Shown: positions 26,586 through 35,759, numbered from the stretch's first letter. The stretch is 64,000 nucleotides of DNA from Pseudomonas oryzihabitans (GCF_006384975.1 NZ_CP021645.1:3376001-3440000); one strand, 5' to 3'. Made by a program: numbers and translations. Notes: generated from the sequence alone by a model not told the origin.

Positions 26586-28081
26586 AGCACCTGATCATCC
26601 TGCCGATCCTCATTCCGCTGTTCATGGGCGCCTTCCTGCTGATGCGCCCGCGGCTATCGGCGCCCACCGCGCGGCGGCTGTCGCTGCTCGCCACCTGGAC
26701 GCTGCTGCCGCTGGCCGTGGTGCTCCTGCAGCGGGCCAGCAGCGGTAGCCTGGAGGTCTATGCCCTCGGCGACTGGCCGGCCCCCTTCGGCATCGTCCTG
26801 CTGCTGGATCGCCTGGCCGCCCTGATGCTGTTCACCGTGGCGGTGCTGGCCGGCTGCGCGGCGCTCTATGCCTGCCGCGGCGACGACGAACGCGGCCCGG
26901 ATTTCCATGCGCTGTTCCAGTTCCAGTTGCTGGGCATCAATGGCGCCTTCCTCACCGGCGATCTGTTCAACCTCTTCGTCTTCTTCGAAATCCTGCTGAT
27001 CGCCTCCTACGCCCTGCTGGTGCACGGTGCTGGTCCGGCCCGGGTGCGTGCCGGTTTGCACTACGTGGTGCTCAACCTGGTGGGCTCGGCGCTGTTCCTG
27101 ATCGGCATCGGCCTGCTCTACGGCCTGCTCGGCACCCTCAATATGGCGGACCTGGGCCTGCGGGTGGCCAACGCCGGTCCGGCGCAGGCCCCGCTGCTGG
27201 CCGCGGCAGGCTTCCTGCTGTTGGTGGTGTTCGGCCTCAAGGGCGCCATCCTGCCGCTGTACTTCTGGCTGCCCGGCGCCTATTCCGCCGCCAGCGCCCC
27301 GGTCGCGGCGCTGTTCGCCATCATGACCAAGGTCGGCCTCTACGCCATCGTCCGCGTCTTTTTGCTGGTCTTCGGCAGCACCGCCGGCCCCCTGGCGGGC
27401 TTCGTGCTGCCCTGGCTCTGGCCACTGGCGGCGGTCACCCTGGCCGCGGGCGTATTCGGCGCCCTCGCCGCGCACCATCTCAAGGCCCTGCTCGGCTACC
27501 TGGTGGTGATCTCGGTGGGCATGCTGCTCAGCGGCGTCGCCCTGGGCAGCGTCGCGGGTCTGGCCGCCGCGCTGTTCTACCTGGTGCACAGCACCTGGAT
27601 CGCTGGTGCCCTGTTCCTGCTGGCGGACCTTGTCGCCCAGCAGCGCGGTCCCCAGGGCGATACCCTGAACAGCGGTCCGCAGCTGGCCAATCCACGTCTG
27701 CTCGGCGGGCTGTTCTTCCTCGGCGCGGTATCCGTCGCCGGGCTGCCACCCTTCCCCGGCTTTCTCGGCAAGGTGATGCTCTTGCAGGCTACCGGTACCG
27801 CCTGGCCGGCGCTGATCATCTGGCCGGTGGTGCTGCTCGGCGGCCTCGGCATGCTCATCGCCCTGTCCCGCGCCGGCACCACCCTGTTCTGGCGCAGCAA
27901 CAGCGCCGCCCTGAGCGTGCGTCTCGACCCCGTCCAGCTCGCCGCCACCCTTGGCCTGCTGGCGGGCAGTCCGCTGCTGGTCGCCGCCGCGGCGCCACTG
28001 CACGGCTATGTGCTGGACACCGCCCGGCAGTTGCTGGACGTGGCGCCCTACTTCGACATCGTCCGGGGGGTCGGTCCATGA
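26582..28081 (+). CDS. mrpD: Mrp antiporter subunit D
   Basis: A 499-residue NuoN/NuoM-like subunit with about 14 transmembrane helices. It has the conserved Glu in FVFFEILLIASYALLVHG and the quinone-type motif LPLYFWLPGAYSAASAPVAALFAIMTKVG with Lys residues on the proton path. It overlaps mrpC and mrpE by 4 bases each. Confidence 0.92.
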   Translation: MKHLIILPILIPLFMGAFLLMRPRLSAPTARRLSLLATWTLLPLAVVLLQRASSGSLEVYALGDWPAPFGIVLLLDRLAALMLFTVAVLAGCAALYACRGDDERGPDFHALFQFQLLGINGAFLTGDLFNLFVFFEILLIASYALLVHGAGPARVRAGLHYVVLNLVGSALFLIGIGLLYGLLGTLNMADLGLRVANAGPAQAPLLAAAGFLLLVVFGLKGAILPLYFWLPGAYSAASAPVAALFAIMTKVGLYAIVRVFLLVFGSTAGPLAGFVLPWLWPLAAVTLAAGVFGALAAHHLKALLGYLVVISVGMLLSGVALGSVAGLAAALFYLVHSTWIAGALFLLADLVAQQRGPQGDTLNSGPQLANPRLLGGLFFLGAVSVAGLPPFPGFLGKVMLLQATGTAWPALIIWPVVLLGGLGMLIALSRAGTTLFWRSNSAALSVRLDPVQLAATLGLLAGSPLLVAAAAPLHGYVLDTARQLLDVAPYFDIVRGVGP

Positions 28082-28575
28082 AGCGCTGGCTGCCGCACCC
28101 GCTGCTCACCCTATTGCTGACCCTGACCTGGCTGCTGCTCAACAACACCCTGAGCCTCGGGCAACTGCTGCTGGGCCTGCTGCTCGGCTGGGGCATCCCG
28201 CTGCTCTGCCAGGACTTCCTGCTCCCTGCTCCGCGCCTGCGCCGCCCAGGCCTGCTGCTGCGCTACGCGCTGATGGTGCTGTACGACATCATCGTCGCCA
28301 ACCTGCACGTCGCCCGCCTGGTGCTGGGGCCTACCCAGGATCTCAAGCCGGCCTTCATCGAGGTGCCCATCGACATCGAGGACGAATTCCTCCTCACCCT
28401 GCTGGCCTGCGTGGTCTCCCTCACTCCCGGCACCGTCTCCTCCGGCCTCAGCGCCGATCGCAAGACCCTGCTGCTGCATGGCCTGGACGTCGCCGACAAG
28501 GCGCAGGTGATCCGCCAGGTCAAGACCCGCTATGAAACCCCGCTCAAGGAGATCTTCGAATGCTCACCTACGTGA
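28078..28575 (+). CDS. mrpE: Mrp antiporter subunit E
   Basis: A 165-residue membrane protein. Two N-terminal helices (PLLTLLLTLTWLLLNNTLSLG and a second at about 25-60) are followed by the family segment TVSSGLSADRKTLLLHGLDV and a soluble tail. It is needed for assembly of the complex. mrpF begins inside its last 16 bases. Confidence 0.9.
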   Translation: MKRWLPHPLLTLLLTLTWLLLNNTLSLGQLLLGLLLGWGIPLLCQDFLLPAPRLRRPGLLLRYALMVLYDIIVANLHVARLVLGPTQDLKPAFIEVPIDIEDEFLLTLLACVVSLTPGTVSSGLSADRKTLLLHGLDVADKAQVIRQVKTRYETPLKEIFECSPT

Positions 28576-28829
28576 CGCTGCTGTGTATGGGCATGATGGG
28601 CGTGGCCGCCGTGCTCAACGTCTATCGCCTGGTGAAGGGCCCGGACATCCCGGATCGGGTGCTGGCCCTGGATACCCTCTACATCAACGTCCTGGCGCTG
28701 ATCGTGCTGTTCGGCATCTGGCTGGCCACCGCCGTCTTTTTCGAGGCGGCGCTGCTCATCGCCGTGACCGGCTTCGTCGGCACCGTGGCGCTGGGCAAGC
28801 ATATGCTCCACGGCGAAATCATCGACTGA
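28560..28829 (+). CDS. mrpF: Mrp antiporter subunit F
   Basis: An 89-residue protein with three transmembrane helices and the conserved RLVKGPDIPDRVLALDTL loop with its Asp residues. The TGA stop lies inside the left terminal repeat of the 150-bp element at 28825-28974, so insertion of the element has set or replaced the end of the gene. The C-terminus (MLHGEIID) may therefore differ from the ancestral one by a few residues. Confidence 0.9.
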   Translation: MLTYVTLLCMGMMGVAAVLNVYRLVKGPDIPDRVLALDTLYINVLALIVLFGIWLATAVFFEAALLIAVTGFVGTVALGKHMLHGEIID

Positions 28830-28974
28830 GAACCTATCCCTGATCAGCTGCGCGTCGGCCAAGCTGCGTTGAAAAGACTTTCGGAATGCTCATTTACCAT
28901 TCGTAAACTCCGCTTCCTCAAGTCCTTTCGCCTTGCTTGGCTCTAGCTCGCAAGATCATGAACAGCTTCTAGAG
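28825..28974 (+). repeat. 150-bp MITE-like element, copy 1 (between mrpF and mrpG)
   Basis: This copy aligns without gaps over 150 bp to the reverse complement of 39392-39541, with a nearly identical core (GCTCATTTACCATTCGTAAA). Its ends (CTGAGAACCT..., ...CTTCTAGAG) are more degenerate than those of copy 2. It splits an otherwise tightly coupled operon. It resembles the short interspersed 'R' repeats described in Pseudomonas; no ORF is inside. Confidence 0.85.
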
Positions 28975-28984
28975 AGGAACACCC

Positions 28985-29314
28985 ATGCCCTTCTGGCTCG
29001 AACTCCTGATCTGCGCCCTGCTGCTCATCGGCAGCAGCTTCGCCCTCATCGGCGCCATCGGCCTCTACCGGCTGCCGGACTTCTTCATGCGCCTGCATGG
29101 CCCGACCAAGGCCACCACCCTGGGCGTGGGCAGCACCATCATCGCCTCCATGCTGTTCTTCAGCGTCCAGGGCGACGGCCTCAGCCTGCACGAGTTGCTG
29201 ATCGCCCTGTTCCTCTTCATCACCGCGCCGGTGAGCGCCCACATGATGGCCCGAGCCGCGCTCCAGCAGAAGGTCAAGCTGGTGGAACGCACCGATGGGC
29301 GCCCATGGCAGTGA
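28985..29314 (+). CDS. mrpG: Mrp antiporter subunit G
   Basis: A 109-residue protein with three transmembrane helices, starting MPFWLELLICALLLIGSSFAL, with the family motif LYRLPDFFMRLHGPTKATTLGVG. It is the last gene of the operon. The 155-bp gap to mrpF is filled by the 150-bp repeat, and the ribosome site (AGAGAGGA) abuts the element's right end. Confidence 0.92.
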   Translation: MPFWLELLICALLLIGSSFALIGAIGLYRLPDFFMRLHGPTKATTLGVGSTIIASMLFFSVQGDGLSLHELLIALFLFITAPVSAHMMARAALQQKVKLVERTDGRPWQ

Positions 29315-29405
29315 GGCGTCACTACCCGCTGAATCCGGCACTGGCTGGCAGGGTGCGAATGCTCTAGGGTAGGGGTTACAACCCTCTCGGAGTGTGTATT
29401 CCACC

Positions 29406-29666
29406 ATGCGTAACTGCATTTCTTACCTGGCTACCAGCGTCCTCTTGACCAGCCTGCTCTCGACCCTCGGCTGTAGCAGCAATAGCCGTGACGTGCGACC
29501 AGAGCACAACGCCCAGCTCGCCAATCCGGCGTCCGAGTACTGCATCAGCCAAGGTGGCCGCCTGGAAAACCGCAAGGACGCCAGCGGTAACGAGTACAGC
29601 CTGTGTCGCTTCGCCGATGGCCGTGAGATCGAGGAGTGGGCGCTGTACCGCCGCGCCCACCCCTGA
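29406..29666 (+). CDS. DUF333 lipoprotein
   Basis: An 86-residue putative outer-membrane lipoprotein. The signal peptide ends in a lipobox (STLGC). The mature part has the DUF333 pattern LANPASEYCISQGGRLENRKDASGNEYSLCRFADGREIEEWALYRR in pieces, with two conserved Cys. Family members are hemolysin-like or stress-associated small lipoproteins without a proven role. GGAG lies 14 bases before ATG 29406; a GTG at 29394 is an alternative start. Confidence 0.75.
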   Translation: MRNCISYLATSVLLTSLLSTLGCSSNSRDVRPEHNAQLANPASEYCISQGGRLENRKDASGNEYSLCRFADGREIEEWALYRRAHP

Positions 29667-29670
29667 GAGG

Positions 29671-31248
29671 CTAGCGGCCGCCACTGACCTGGCTGAAATC
29701 CTGGCGACCGAAGGGATTGGGCTGGTAACCCTGCACATTGCTCTTGGCGAGCACCGTGACTGTCGGGTGCGCCAACGGTAGCCACAACGCCTGATCGTGG
29801 ATGATGCGTTGCGCCTGGTGGTAGACGGTGGCCCGGGCCATCTGGTCGGACAGGGTCTTGCCCTTGGCGATGGCGCCGTCGAGGGTCTTGTCGCAATAGC
29901 GGGCGAAGTTGAGGCCCGACTGCACCGAGGCGCAGGAGAATTGCGGCGTCAGGTAGTTGTCCGGATCACCGTTGTCGCCGGCCCAGCCCATGAACAGCAG
30001 GTCATGCTCGCCAGCCTTGGCTCGGCGGATCAGTTCGCCCCACTCGATCACCTGGATCTGGGCATCGATGCCGATCTTCTTCAGGTCCGCCTGCAGCATC
30101 TGGGCGCCCAGTTGCGGATTGGGATTGAGCAGGCTGCCGCTGGGGCGAGTCCAGATGGTGGTCTTGAAGCCGTCCTTGAAACCGGCCTGGGCCAGCAGCG
30201 CCTTGGCCTTGGCCGGATCGTAGGGATAGGCCGGCACGTCCTTGGCGTAACCCCAGGTAGTGGGCGGATAGACATTGTCCGCCGCCACCGCCGTGTCCTG
30301 GAACACCGCCTTGAGATAGCTCTGCTTGTCGAACGCCAGATTGATGGCCTGGCGCACCTTGATGTTGTCCAGTGGCGGGTGCGTGGTATTGAGGGCGACG
30401 AAGGCGGTCATGAAGGCTGGCGTCTGCAGCACCTGCAGACTCTTGTCCTCCCGGGCGCTCTGCAAGTCCTGCGGCTTGGGCGACAGGGCGATCTGGCACT
30501 CGCCACGCTTGAGCCGCTGCAGGCGCACCGCCGAGTCCGGGGTGATGGCATAGATCAGACCATCCACCTTGGGCTTGCCGCCGAAGTAATCCGGATTGGC
30601 GGCATAGCGCACCGAGGCGTCCTTCTGGTAACGCTTGAACACGAAGGGCCCGGTCCCTATGGGTTCGTCGTTGAGCTGGTCGGTCTTGCCGGCCTTGAGC
30701 AACTGGTTGGCGTACTCGGCGGAATAGATGGAAGCGAAGCCCATGCTCAGGGTCGGCAAGAAGGTGGAATCCGGCGTGTTGAGCACGATGCGCACGCCCA
30801 GGTCTCCGGTCTTCTCCACGCTCTTGATCAGCTTGGGCCACTGCATCGACTGGGCATGGGGATAGCCGCTCTTGGCCACCGCATGCCAAGGATTGTTCTT
30901 GTCCAGCATGCGCTGGAAGCTGAACACCACGTCGTCGGCGTTCAGGGTGCGGCTGGGGGTGAAGTAGTCGGTCTGGTGAAACTTCACATCCGGGCGCAGG
31001 GTGAAGTCATAGGTCAGGCCGTCGCTGGAGATCGTCCAGCTCTGCGCCAGGCTCGGCACCAGCTTGCCTTCGCTGGCGTCATAGTCCACCAGACGGTTCA
31101 TCAGCACGTCGGCCGAGGCGTTGGTGGTGGTCAGGGAGTTGTACTGCACCACGTCGAATCCATCCGGGCTGGCTTCGGTGCAGACACTGAGCGTGGCGGC
31201 CTGGGCCAGCAGGGGCGCGAAGAGCAGGGGCAAGGCGGCGAAACGCAT
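29671..31248 (-). CDS. Dipeptide/oligopeptide ABC transporter binding protein
   Basis: A 525-residue periplasmic binding protein of the DppA/OppA family (SBP_bac_5). A signal peptide (MRFAALPLLFAPLLAQA) is followed by the family motifs TEASPDGFDVVQYN, YDFTLRPDVKFH, IGTGPFVFKRY and LAQAGFKDGF. Cytoplasmic delivery needs DppBCDF permease and ATPase genes, none of which is in the window. In P. aeruginosa a similar solo dppA-like gene lies beside rpmG-rpmB. The start at 31248 has AAGGAA upstream and gives the proper signal peptide. Confidence 0.82.
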   Translation of the reverse strand: MRFAALPLLFAPLLAQAATLSVCTEASPDGFDVVQYNSLTTTNASADVLMNRLVDYDASEGKLVPSLAQSWTISSDGLTYDFTLRPDVKFHQTDYFTPSRTLNADDVVFSFQRMLDKNNPWHAVAKSGYPHAQSMQWPKLIKSVEKTGDLGVRIVLNTPDSTFLPTLSMGFASIYSAEYANQLLKAGKTDQLNDEPIGTGPFVFKRYQKDASVRYAANPDYFGGKPKVDGLIYAITPDSAVRLQRLKRGECQIALSPKPQDLQSAREDKSLQVLQTPAFMTAFVALNTTHPPLDNIKVRQAINLAFDKQSYLKAVFQDTAVAADNVYPPTTWGYAKDVPAYPYDPAKAKALLAQAGFKDGFKTTIWTRPSGSLLNPNPQLGAQMLQADLKKIGIDAQIQVIEWGELIRRAKAGEHDLLFMGWAGDNGDPDNYLTPQFSCASVQSGLNFARYCDKTLDGAIAKGKTLSDQMARATVYHQAQRIIHDQALWLPLAHPTVTVLAKSNVQGYQPNPFGRQDFSQVSGGR

Positions 31249-31539
31249 GGACGATTCCTTGTATACCTGGATTGTATAGACGACGGGTCGGCCGGATGCC
31301 CCGGCCGCAGAGACGTCGCCCGCGGCTGTCGGAGGGTAGCCAGAGTACGCGGAGACTGGATACCCCAGGCTTCCACGCACCCTGCACGCCCGTCCGGCGA
31401 ACGCACAGCCGCAGTGTTTATTGCTCTAAACTAGACCACCCGCCTGCCCGTCACAATGCTTCCGACCGACGAACGGTGGAGCTTGTGGCTGGCGCCGCAG
31501 GTGTCGCTGTCCCAGGGGATTTCTATCCGTCGCCGCACC

Positions 31540-31568
31540 TTGTTATCCCGCGACGCTTCTGGTATAAA
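31540..31568 (+). promoter_or_regulatory. Sigma70 promoter of rpmB-rpmG
   Basis: TTGTTA (31540-31545) and TATAAA (31563-31568) are separated by an ideal 17 bp. The predicted start near 31576 gives a leader of about 130 nt, fitting a highly expressed ribosomal protein operon. Confidence 0.75.
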
Positions 31569-31666
31569 ACAGCGCTCTTTTTTCGGGGTACCGCCGCCTC
31601 AGGCTCCGGCTTCGCTGGCACACTCCCCGTCAAAACAGGAATCAATACAGTTACAAGCGGCCAACC

Positions 31667-31684
31667 CATGCCGGGTTTGGCATG
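31667..31684 (+). other. Hairpin in the rpmB leader
   Basis: CATGCC and GGCATG pair around a GGGTTT loop, ending 20 bases before the rpmB start codon. It could help regulate translation, for example by autogenous control, but nothing proves this. Confidence 0.45.
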
Positions 31685-31704
31685 AGGTTTATGAGGGCTG
31701 AGCC

Positions 31705-31941
31705 ATGTCGAGAGTTTGCCAAGTAACCGGTAAGGGTCCGATTACTGGGAACAACGTTTCCCACGCTAACAACAAAACCCGTCGTCGTTTCCTGCCGAAC
31801 CTGCAGCACCACCGTTTCTGGGTAGAATCCGAGAAGCGTTTCGTGCGTCTGCGCGTTTCTGCCAAGGGCATGCGTATCATCGACAAGCGTGGTATCGAAA
31901 CCGTGCTGTCCGAGCTGCGTAGCCGCGGCGAAAAATTCTAA
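31705..31941 (+). CDS. rpmB: 50S ribosomal protein L28
   Basis: 78 residues starting [29 protein letters not shown] in family-typical order, with the conserved [21 protein letters not shown] core. It is part of the large ribosomal subunit. The Cys pattern of zinc-binding L28 forms is absent (single Cys), so this is the zinc-independent form. rpmG follows 11 bp downstream. Confidence 0.97.
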   Translation: MSRVCQVTGKGPITGNNVSHANNKTRRRFLPNLQHHRFWVESEKRFVRLRVSAKGMRIIDKRGIETVLSELRSRGEKF

Positions 31942-31952
31942 GGGGATTTGTC

Positions 31953-32108
31953 ATGCGTGAATTGATCCGTTTGATTTCCAGTGCCGGCACCGGTCACTTC
32001 TACACCACTGACAAGAACAAGCGCACCAAGCCCGAAAAGATCGAAATCAAGAAATTCGATCCGGTCGTGCGCAAGCATGTCATGTACAAGGAAGGCAAGA
32101 TCAAGTAA
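31953..32108 (+). CDS. rpmG: 50S ribosomal protein L33
   Basis: A 51-residue protein ([20 protein letters not shown]...[10 protein letters not shown]) closely matching L33. It lacks the CxxC pairs of zinc-binding L33 and so is the zinc-free form. Translation is probably coupled to rpmB, 11 bp upstream. A terminator follows after 17 bp. Confidence 0.97.
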   Translation: MRELIRLISSAGTGHFYTTDKNKRTKPEKIEIKKFDPVVRKHVMYKEGKIK

Positions 32109-32124
32109 TTGATCGCCCCTTGAC

Positions 32125-32152
32125 GAAAAACCCGCCTCGGCGGGTTTTTTGT
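32125..32152 (+). terminator. Terminator of rpmB-rpmG
   Basis: The stem AAAACCCGC / GCGGGTTTT with a short CTCG loop is followed by a run of T. It is also A-rich on the left and could stop convergent transcription from sadB. Confidence 0.85.
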
Positions 32153-32213
32153 TGTCTGGCGTTTCACTGGTCACCGGCGGTGCGGCCTCGGCAGAGACCG
32201 CACCGCCCGGGGA

Positions 32214-33608
32214 TCATTTGAACTGACCGGTGAGCTCGCGCAGGGCGGCTTCCGCGCCCAGGATCTTCTGCATGCATTCCTCGGCCTTGGCCGGATCGAT
32301 GTTCAGGCGGGCATAGAGCTCATCGGGAATCGCCTGGGACGGGCCATTGCCGATGCCTTCGCGACGCAGCAACTGCACGGCGAGGAAAATCAGGTTCGGA
32401 TAGACCGCATGTTCACCGCGGTACGCGGGATCGCCCTGGAAACGCAGCGCCGTCACCACTTCCTCGGGCATCTCCCAGCAGCGCATCAGGGCCGCGCCGA
32501 TCTGTTCGCGGGTAATGCCCAGCAGGTGATGCTCGATCACCTGGTGATCGAGCTGACGGTTGGCTTCCAGATGGCGGCAGATCAGCGTGAAATGCGGCGG
32601 AAAAACATGTGCCAGCACCAGATAGCCGAAGTTGTGCAGCAGTCCACCCAGGTAGGCCAAGCCCATTTCCGGACGCTCCGCCCGCGGCATCGAGCGCGCC
32701 AGCCCTTCGATCAGGGCAGCGGTATAGATGGCCTTCTTCCAGTAGGGCGTTTCCTGCTGCGGCTGGTCGCTGGGCAGGCTGAGGGTCTTGCCCAGGGCCA
32801 GGCCGAGCGCCAGGTTGATCACCAGGTCGAAACCCAGCACTCGCACGATGGCGTCTTCCACCGAGCGGATCTTGCCGGGCGCGGCATAGTAGGGCGAGGC
32901 GGCCCAACTGATCACCTGGGCGGCCAGCGCCGGATCGGTCTCCACCACATTGGCCAGCTCATCCACGGTGGCCTCGGGATCGACGCGCAGCTTGATGACC
33001 TTTTCCGCGGTCCTGGACAGCGGCGGGATTTCCAGGGTCTCCTCCAGGCGCTGACGGATGCGCCGGGCGGTAAAGGCGGTGGCGGCATGCAGGATTTCCG
33101 CCTGGTCCCGATCGGGATGGCGCAGATTCGGCTGGATACCCACCGCGGGTATGCCGAAGCGGCCAGCGGTCGCCTGGCTCAGCAGGCGGCGATAGTCGGC
33201 GGTCTCCACCTCCAGCAGCAGCGAACGCTCGCCAGACTCCAGCAGCAACCGCGGCGCGTCGAGCAGACGTTCGTCATACAGGCAGGGCGAATTGGTCAGC
33301 GAGGGCAGCCCCGGCAAGACACCCAGCTCGTAGCGCTCGAGGGTCCGCATCAGCCGCTCCGAGGCCACCACCGTCAGCTCACGCCCAGTGAATTCCACCA
33401 GTCGCCGCAGGTCCAGCAATTGATCCTCGGGCAACAGCACCAGCAGCATGCCGACACTGTCGCTCAACAGCACCGTGTGCACTCGATTCGACTGCGGTTG
33501 TCGTTCCGGTACCGGTACCGGCCGATAGGCCAGACCCAGTTGGGCGAGCAGTTGCTGGATCGAAGGGGGTACCTCGGGAAGAGGCGAAGCGAGCGCTACA
33601 TCGGTCAT
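32214..33608 (-). CDS. sadB: HDOD-domain protein SadB
   Basis: A 464-residue cytoplasmic protein. The N-terminal half resembles a YbaK/aminoacyl-tRNA deacylase-like domain (HTVLLSDSVGMLLVLLPEDQLLDLRRL). The C-terminal half is an HDOD domain, a degenerate HD phosphohydrolase fold (PPLSRTAEKVIKLRVDPEATVDELANVVETDPALAAQVI, spread over about 190-400). In P. aeruginosa the homologue next to recG is SadB, which links c-di-GMP signalling to the switch from swarming to surface attachment. The identification rests on domain order and position beside recG-oxyR. MTDVALASP at 33608 is the chosen start. Confidence 0.75.
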   Translation of the reverse strand: MTDVALASPLPEVPPSIQQLLAQLGLAYRPVPVPERQPQSNRVHTVLLSDSVGMLLVLLPEDQLLDLRRLVEFTGRELTVVASERLMRTLERYELGVLPGLPSLTNSPCLYDERLLDAPRLLLESGERSLLLEVETADYRRLLSQATAGRFGIPAVGIQPNLRHPDRDQAEILHAATAFTARRIRQRLEETLEIPPLSRTAEKVIKLRVDPEATVDELANVVETDPALAAQVISWAASPYYAAPGKIRSVEDAIVRVLGFDLVINLALGLALGKTLSLPSDQPQQETPYWKKAIYTAALIEGLARSMPRAERPEMGLAYLGGLLHNFGYLVLAHVFPPHFTLICRHLEANRQLDHQVIEHHLLGITREQIGAALMRCWEMPEEVVTALRFQGDPAYRGEHAVYPNLIFLAVQLLRREGIGNGPSQAIPDELYARLNIDPAKAEECMQKILGAEAALRELTGQFK

Positions 33609-33683
33609 GGTGTATAAGTCCTCACGTACGCCTGGGAGTATAACCATTCGGCCTTGCCTGTATCGCCGTCTGTATAACCTTTG

Positions 33684-35759
33684 TCAAACCTGACCGTATT
33701 GCTGCCCATGGCGCAGCCAACGTTCCAGCAGCGGCCCGGCATGGCTCGGCCAGCGTGCCAGCAATTCCTGGGCGGCATCGCGCACCGCTGGCAGCCAATG
33801 GGCGTCGCGCATCAGATCGGCCACCTTGAATTGCAGCAGGCCGGTCTGGCGCGTGCCGAGCATCTCGCCGGGGCCGCGTAGCTCCAGATCCTTTTCGGCG
33901 ATGATGAAGCCGTCATTGGTCTCGCGCATGATGGCCAGACGCTCCCGACCGATCTGCGACAGCGGCGGATGGAACAGCAGCACGCAATGGCTGACCGCAC
34001 TACCCCGCCCGACCCGGCCGCGTAGCTGGTGCAACTGGGCCAGGCCCAGGCGTTCGGGATTCTCGATGATCATCAGGCTGGCGTTGGGGACGTCCACCCC
34101 CACCTCGATCACCGTGGTGGCCACCAGCAGCTGTAGGTTGCCAGCCTTGAACTCGGCCATCACCGCGGCCTTCTCCGCCGGCTTCATGCGCCCGTGGATC
34201 AGCCCGACGCGCAACTCGGCCAGGGCCAGCTGCAATTCCTCGTAGGTGGTCTCGGCGGCCTGGCAGGTGAGTTCCTCGGATTCCTCGATCAGGGTGCAGA
34301 CCCAATAGGCCTGACGCCCCTCGTGGCAGGCCGCGCGCACCCGCTCCACCACTTCCTCGCGCCGGCTGTCGGTCACACTCACGGTATTGACCGGGGTGCG
34401 GCCTGGCGGCAGCTCGTCGAGCACCGAGGTGTCCAGGTCGGCATAGGCGCTCATGGCCAGGGTGCGCGGAATGGGCGTGGCGGTCATGATCAGCTGGTGC
34501 GGGGCCAGGCGGCCGTCGACGCCCTTCTGGCGCAGGGCCAGGCGCTGCTGCACGCCGAAGCGGTGCTGTTCGTCGATCACCACCAGCGCCAGCCGGGCGA
34601 AGCGGACCTCGTCCTGGAACAGCGCATGGGTGCCCACCACCATGGGCGCCCCGGCGGCGATGCGTTCGAGCGAGCTGGCGCGGGCCTTGCCCTTGAGCTT
34701 GCCGGCCAACCAGGCCACCTCGATGTCCAGGGCGGCGAACCAGCGCTGGAAGTTGAGGAAGTGCTGCTCGGCGAGGATCTCGGTGGGCGCCATCAGCGCC
34801 ACCTGGTAGCCCGCCTCGATGGCCTGCAGGGCAGCCAGGGCGGCGACCACCGTCTTGCCCGCGCCCACGTCACCCTGTACCAGCCGCAACATGGGCTCGG
34901 CCTGGGCGAGGTCGTAGGCGATCTCGCGACCGACGCGCTGCTGGGCGCCGGTGGGGATGAAGCCGAGGTTGTCCAGGTAGCGCTGCGGCAGCCGCCGGGC
35001 CGCCGGCAGGGGCACGGCGCGCTGGGCGCGTAGGGTCTCGCGCAGCCGCTGCAGGGACAGCTGGTGGGTTAGCAACTCTTCGAAGACCAGCCGTTCCTGG
35101 GCCCAATGGCGGCCTTCGGCGAGTTCTTCGAGATCGGCATCCGGCGGCGGCCGGTGCAGATAGCGCAGCGCATCGGCCAGTGGGCCCAGGCGATAGTGCT
35201 CGGCCATCTCCGGCGGCAGCCAGTCCGGCAGCGATTCGGGCCCCAGCCGCTCCAGTGCCTGGCCGCTGAGCTGGCGTAGCCGTAGCTGGGTGAGGCCTTC
35301 GGTGGTCGGGTAGATGGGCGTCAGCGTCTGCTCGACCGGCGCCGGGGCGCTCTCGTCCTGGGCGCGGTACTCCGGGTGATAGATCTCCAGCCCCGAGGCG
35401 CCGGGGCGGACCTCACCGTAGCAGCGCAGCAGGGTGCCGCGCTTGAGGCCGTCCTTCTGCGCCTGGCTGAAGTGGAAGAATCTCAGTGATAGGGTGCCGC
35501 TGCCGTCCTGCAGCCGTACCAGCAGGCTGCGCCGGCGGCCCATGATCACCTCGGCGGAGGCGACCATGCCCTCCACCACCGCATCCTGGCCGGGCCGCAA
35601 GGCGCCGATGGGCACGATGCGAGTCCGGTCCTGGTAGCGCAACGGCAGGTGGAAGAGCACGTCCTGCAAGGTTTCCAGGCCGACCCGCGCGAGCTTTTCC
35701 TGCAGGGCGGCGCCTACCCCCTTGAGGGCGGTGACCGGCGTCGCGGCCAGCTCGTTCAT
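33684..35759 (-). CDS. recG: ATP-dependent DNA helicase RecG
   Basis: A 691-residue superfamily 2 helicase that remodels stalled replication forks and Holliday junctions. The N-terminal wedge/OB domain (LKGVGAALQEKLARVGLETLQDVLFHLPLRY) precedes helicase motifs I (GDVGAGKTVVA), Ia (MAPTEILAEQH), II (VVIDEQHRFGV), III (MTATPIPRTLA), V (TTVIEVGVDVPNA) and VI (QLRGRVGRG). It is intact and of normal length. Its start overlaps the oxyR stop by 4 bases, as in other pseudomonads. Confidence 0.96.
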   Translation of the reverse strand: MNELAATPVTALKGVGAALQEKLARVGLETLQDVLFHLPLRYQDRTRIVPIGALRPGQDAVVEGMVASAEVIMGRRRSLLVRLQDGSGTLSLRFFHFSQAQKDGLKRGTLLRCYGEVRPGASGLEIYHPEYRAQDESAPAPVEQTLTPIYPTTEGLTQLRLRQLSGQALERLGPESLPDWLPPEMAEHYRLGPLADALRYLHRPPPDADLEELAEGRHWAQERLVFEELLTHQLSLQRLRETLRAQRAVPLPAARRLPQRYLDNLGFIPTGAQQRVGREIAYDLAQAEPMLRLVQGDVGAGKTVVAALAALQAIEAGYQVALMAPTEILAEQHFLNFQRWFAALDIEVAWLAGKLKGKARASSLERIAAGAPMVVGTHALFQDEVRFARLALVVIDEQHRFGVQQRLALRQKGVDGRLAPHQLIMTATPIPRTLAMSAYADLDTSVLDELPPGRTPVNTVSVTDSRREEVVERVRAACHEGRQAYWVCTLIEESEELTCQAAETTYEELQLALAELRVGLIHGRMKPAEKAAVMAEFKAGNLQLLVATTVIEVGVDVPNASLMIIENPERLGLAQLHQLRGRVGRGSAVSHCVLLFHPPLSQIGRERLAIMRETNDGFIIAEKDLELRGPGEMLGTRQTGLLQFKVADLMRDAHWLPAVRDAAQELLARWPSHAGPLLERWLRHGQQYGQV

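Larger units (their letters stand above)
31249..31704. other. Divergent region between the peptide-binding protein and rpmB
   Basis: A 456-bp stretch without a supported ORF. Near the binding-protein start, TATACAA occurs twice as a direct repeat 13 bp apart (minus strand, about 31256-31276). The middle (31290-31530) shows no recognised feature. The right part holds the rpmB promoter, a roughly 130-nt leader and a hairpin before the rpmB ribosome site. Confidence 0.5.
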
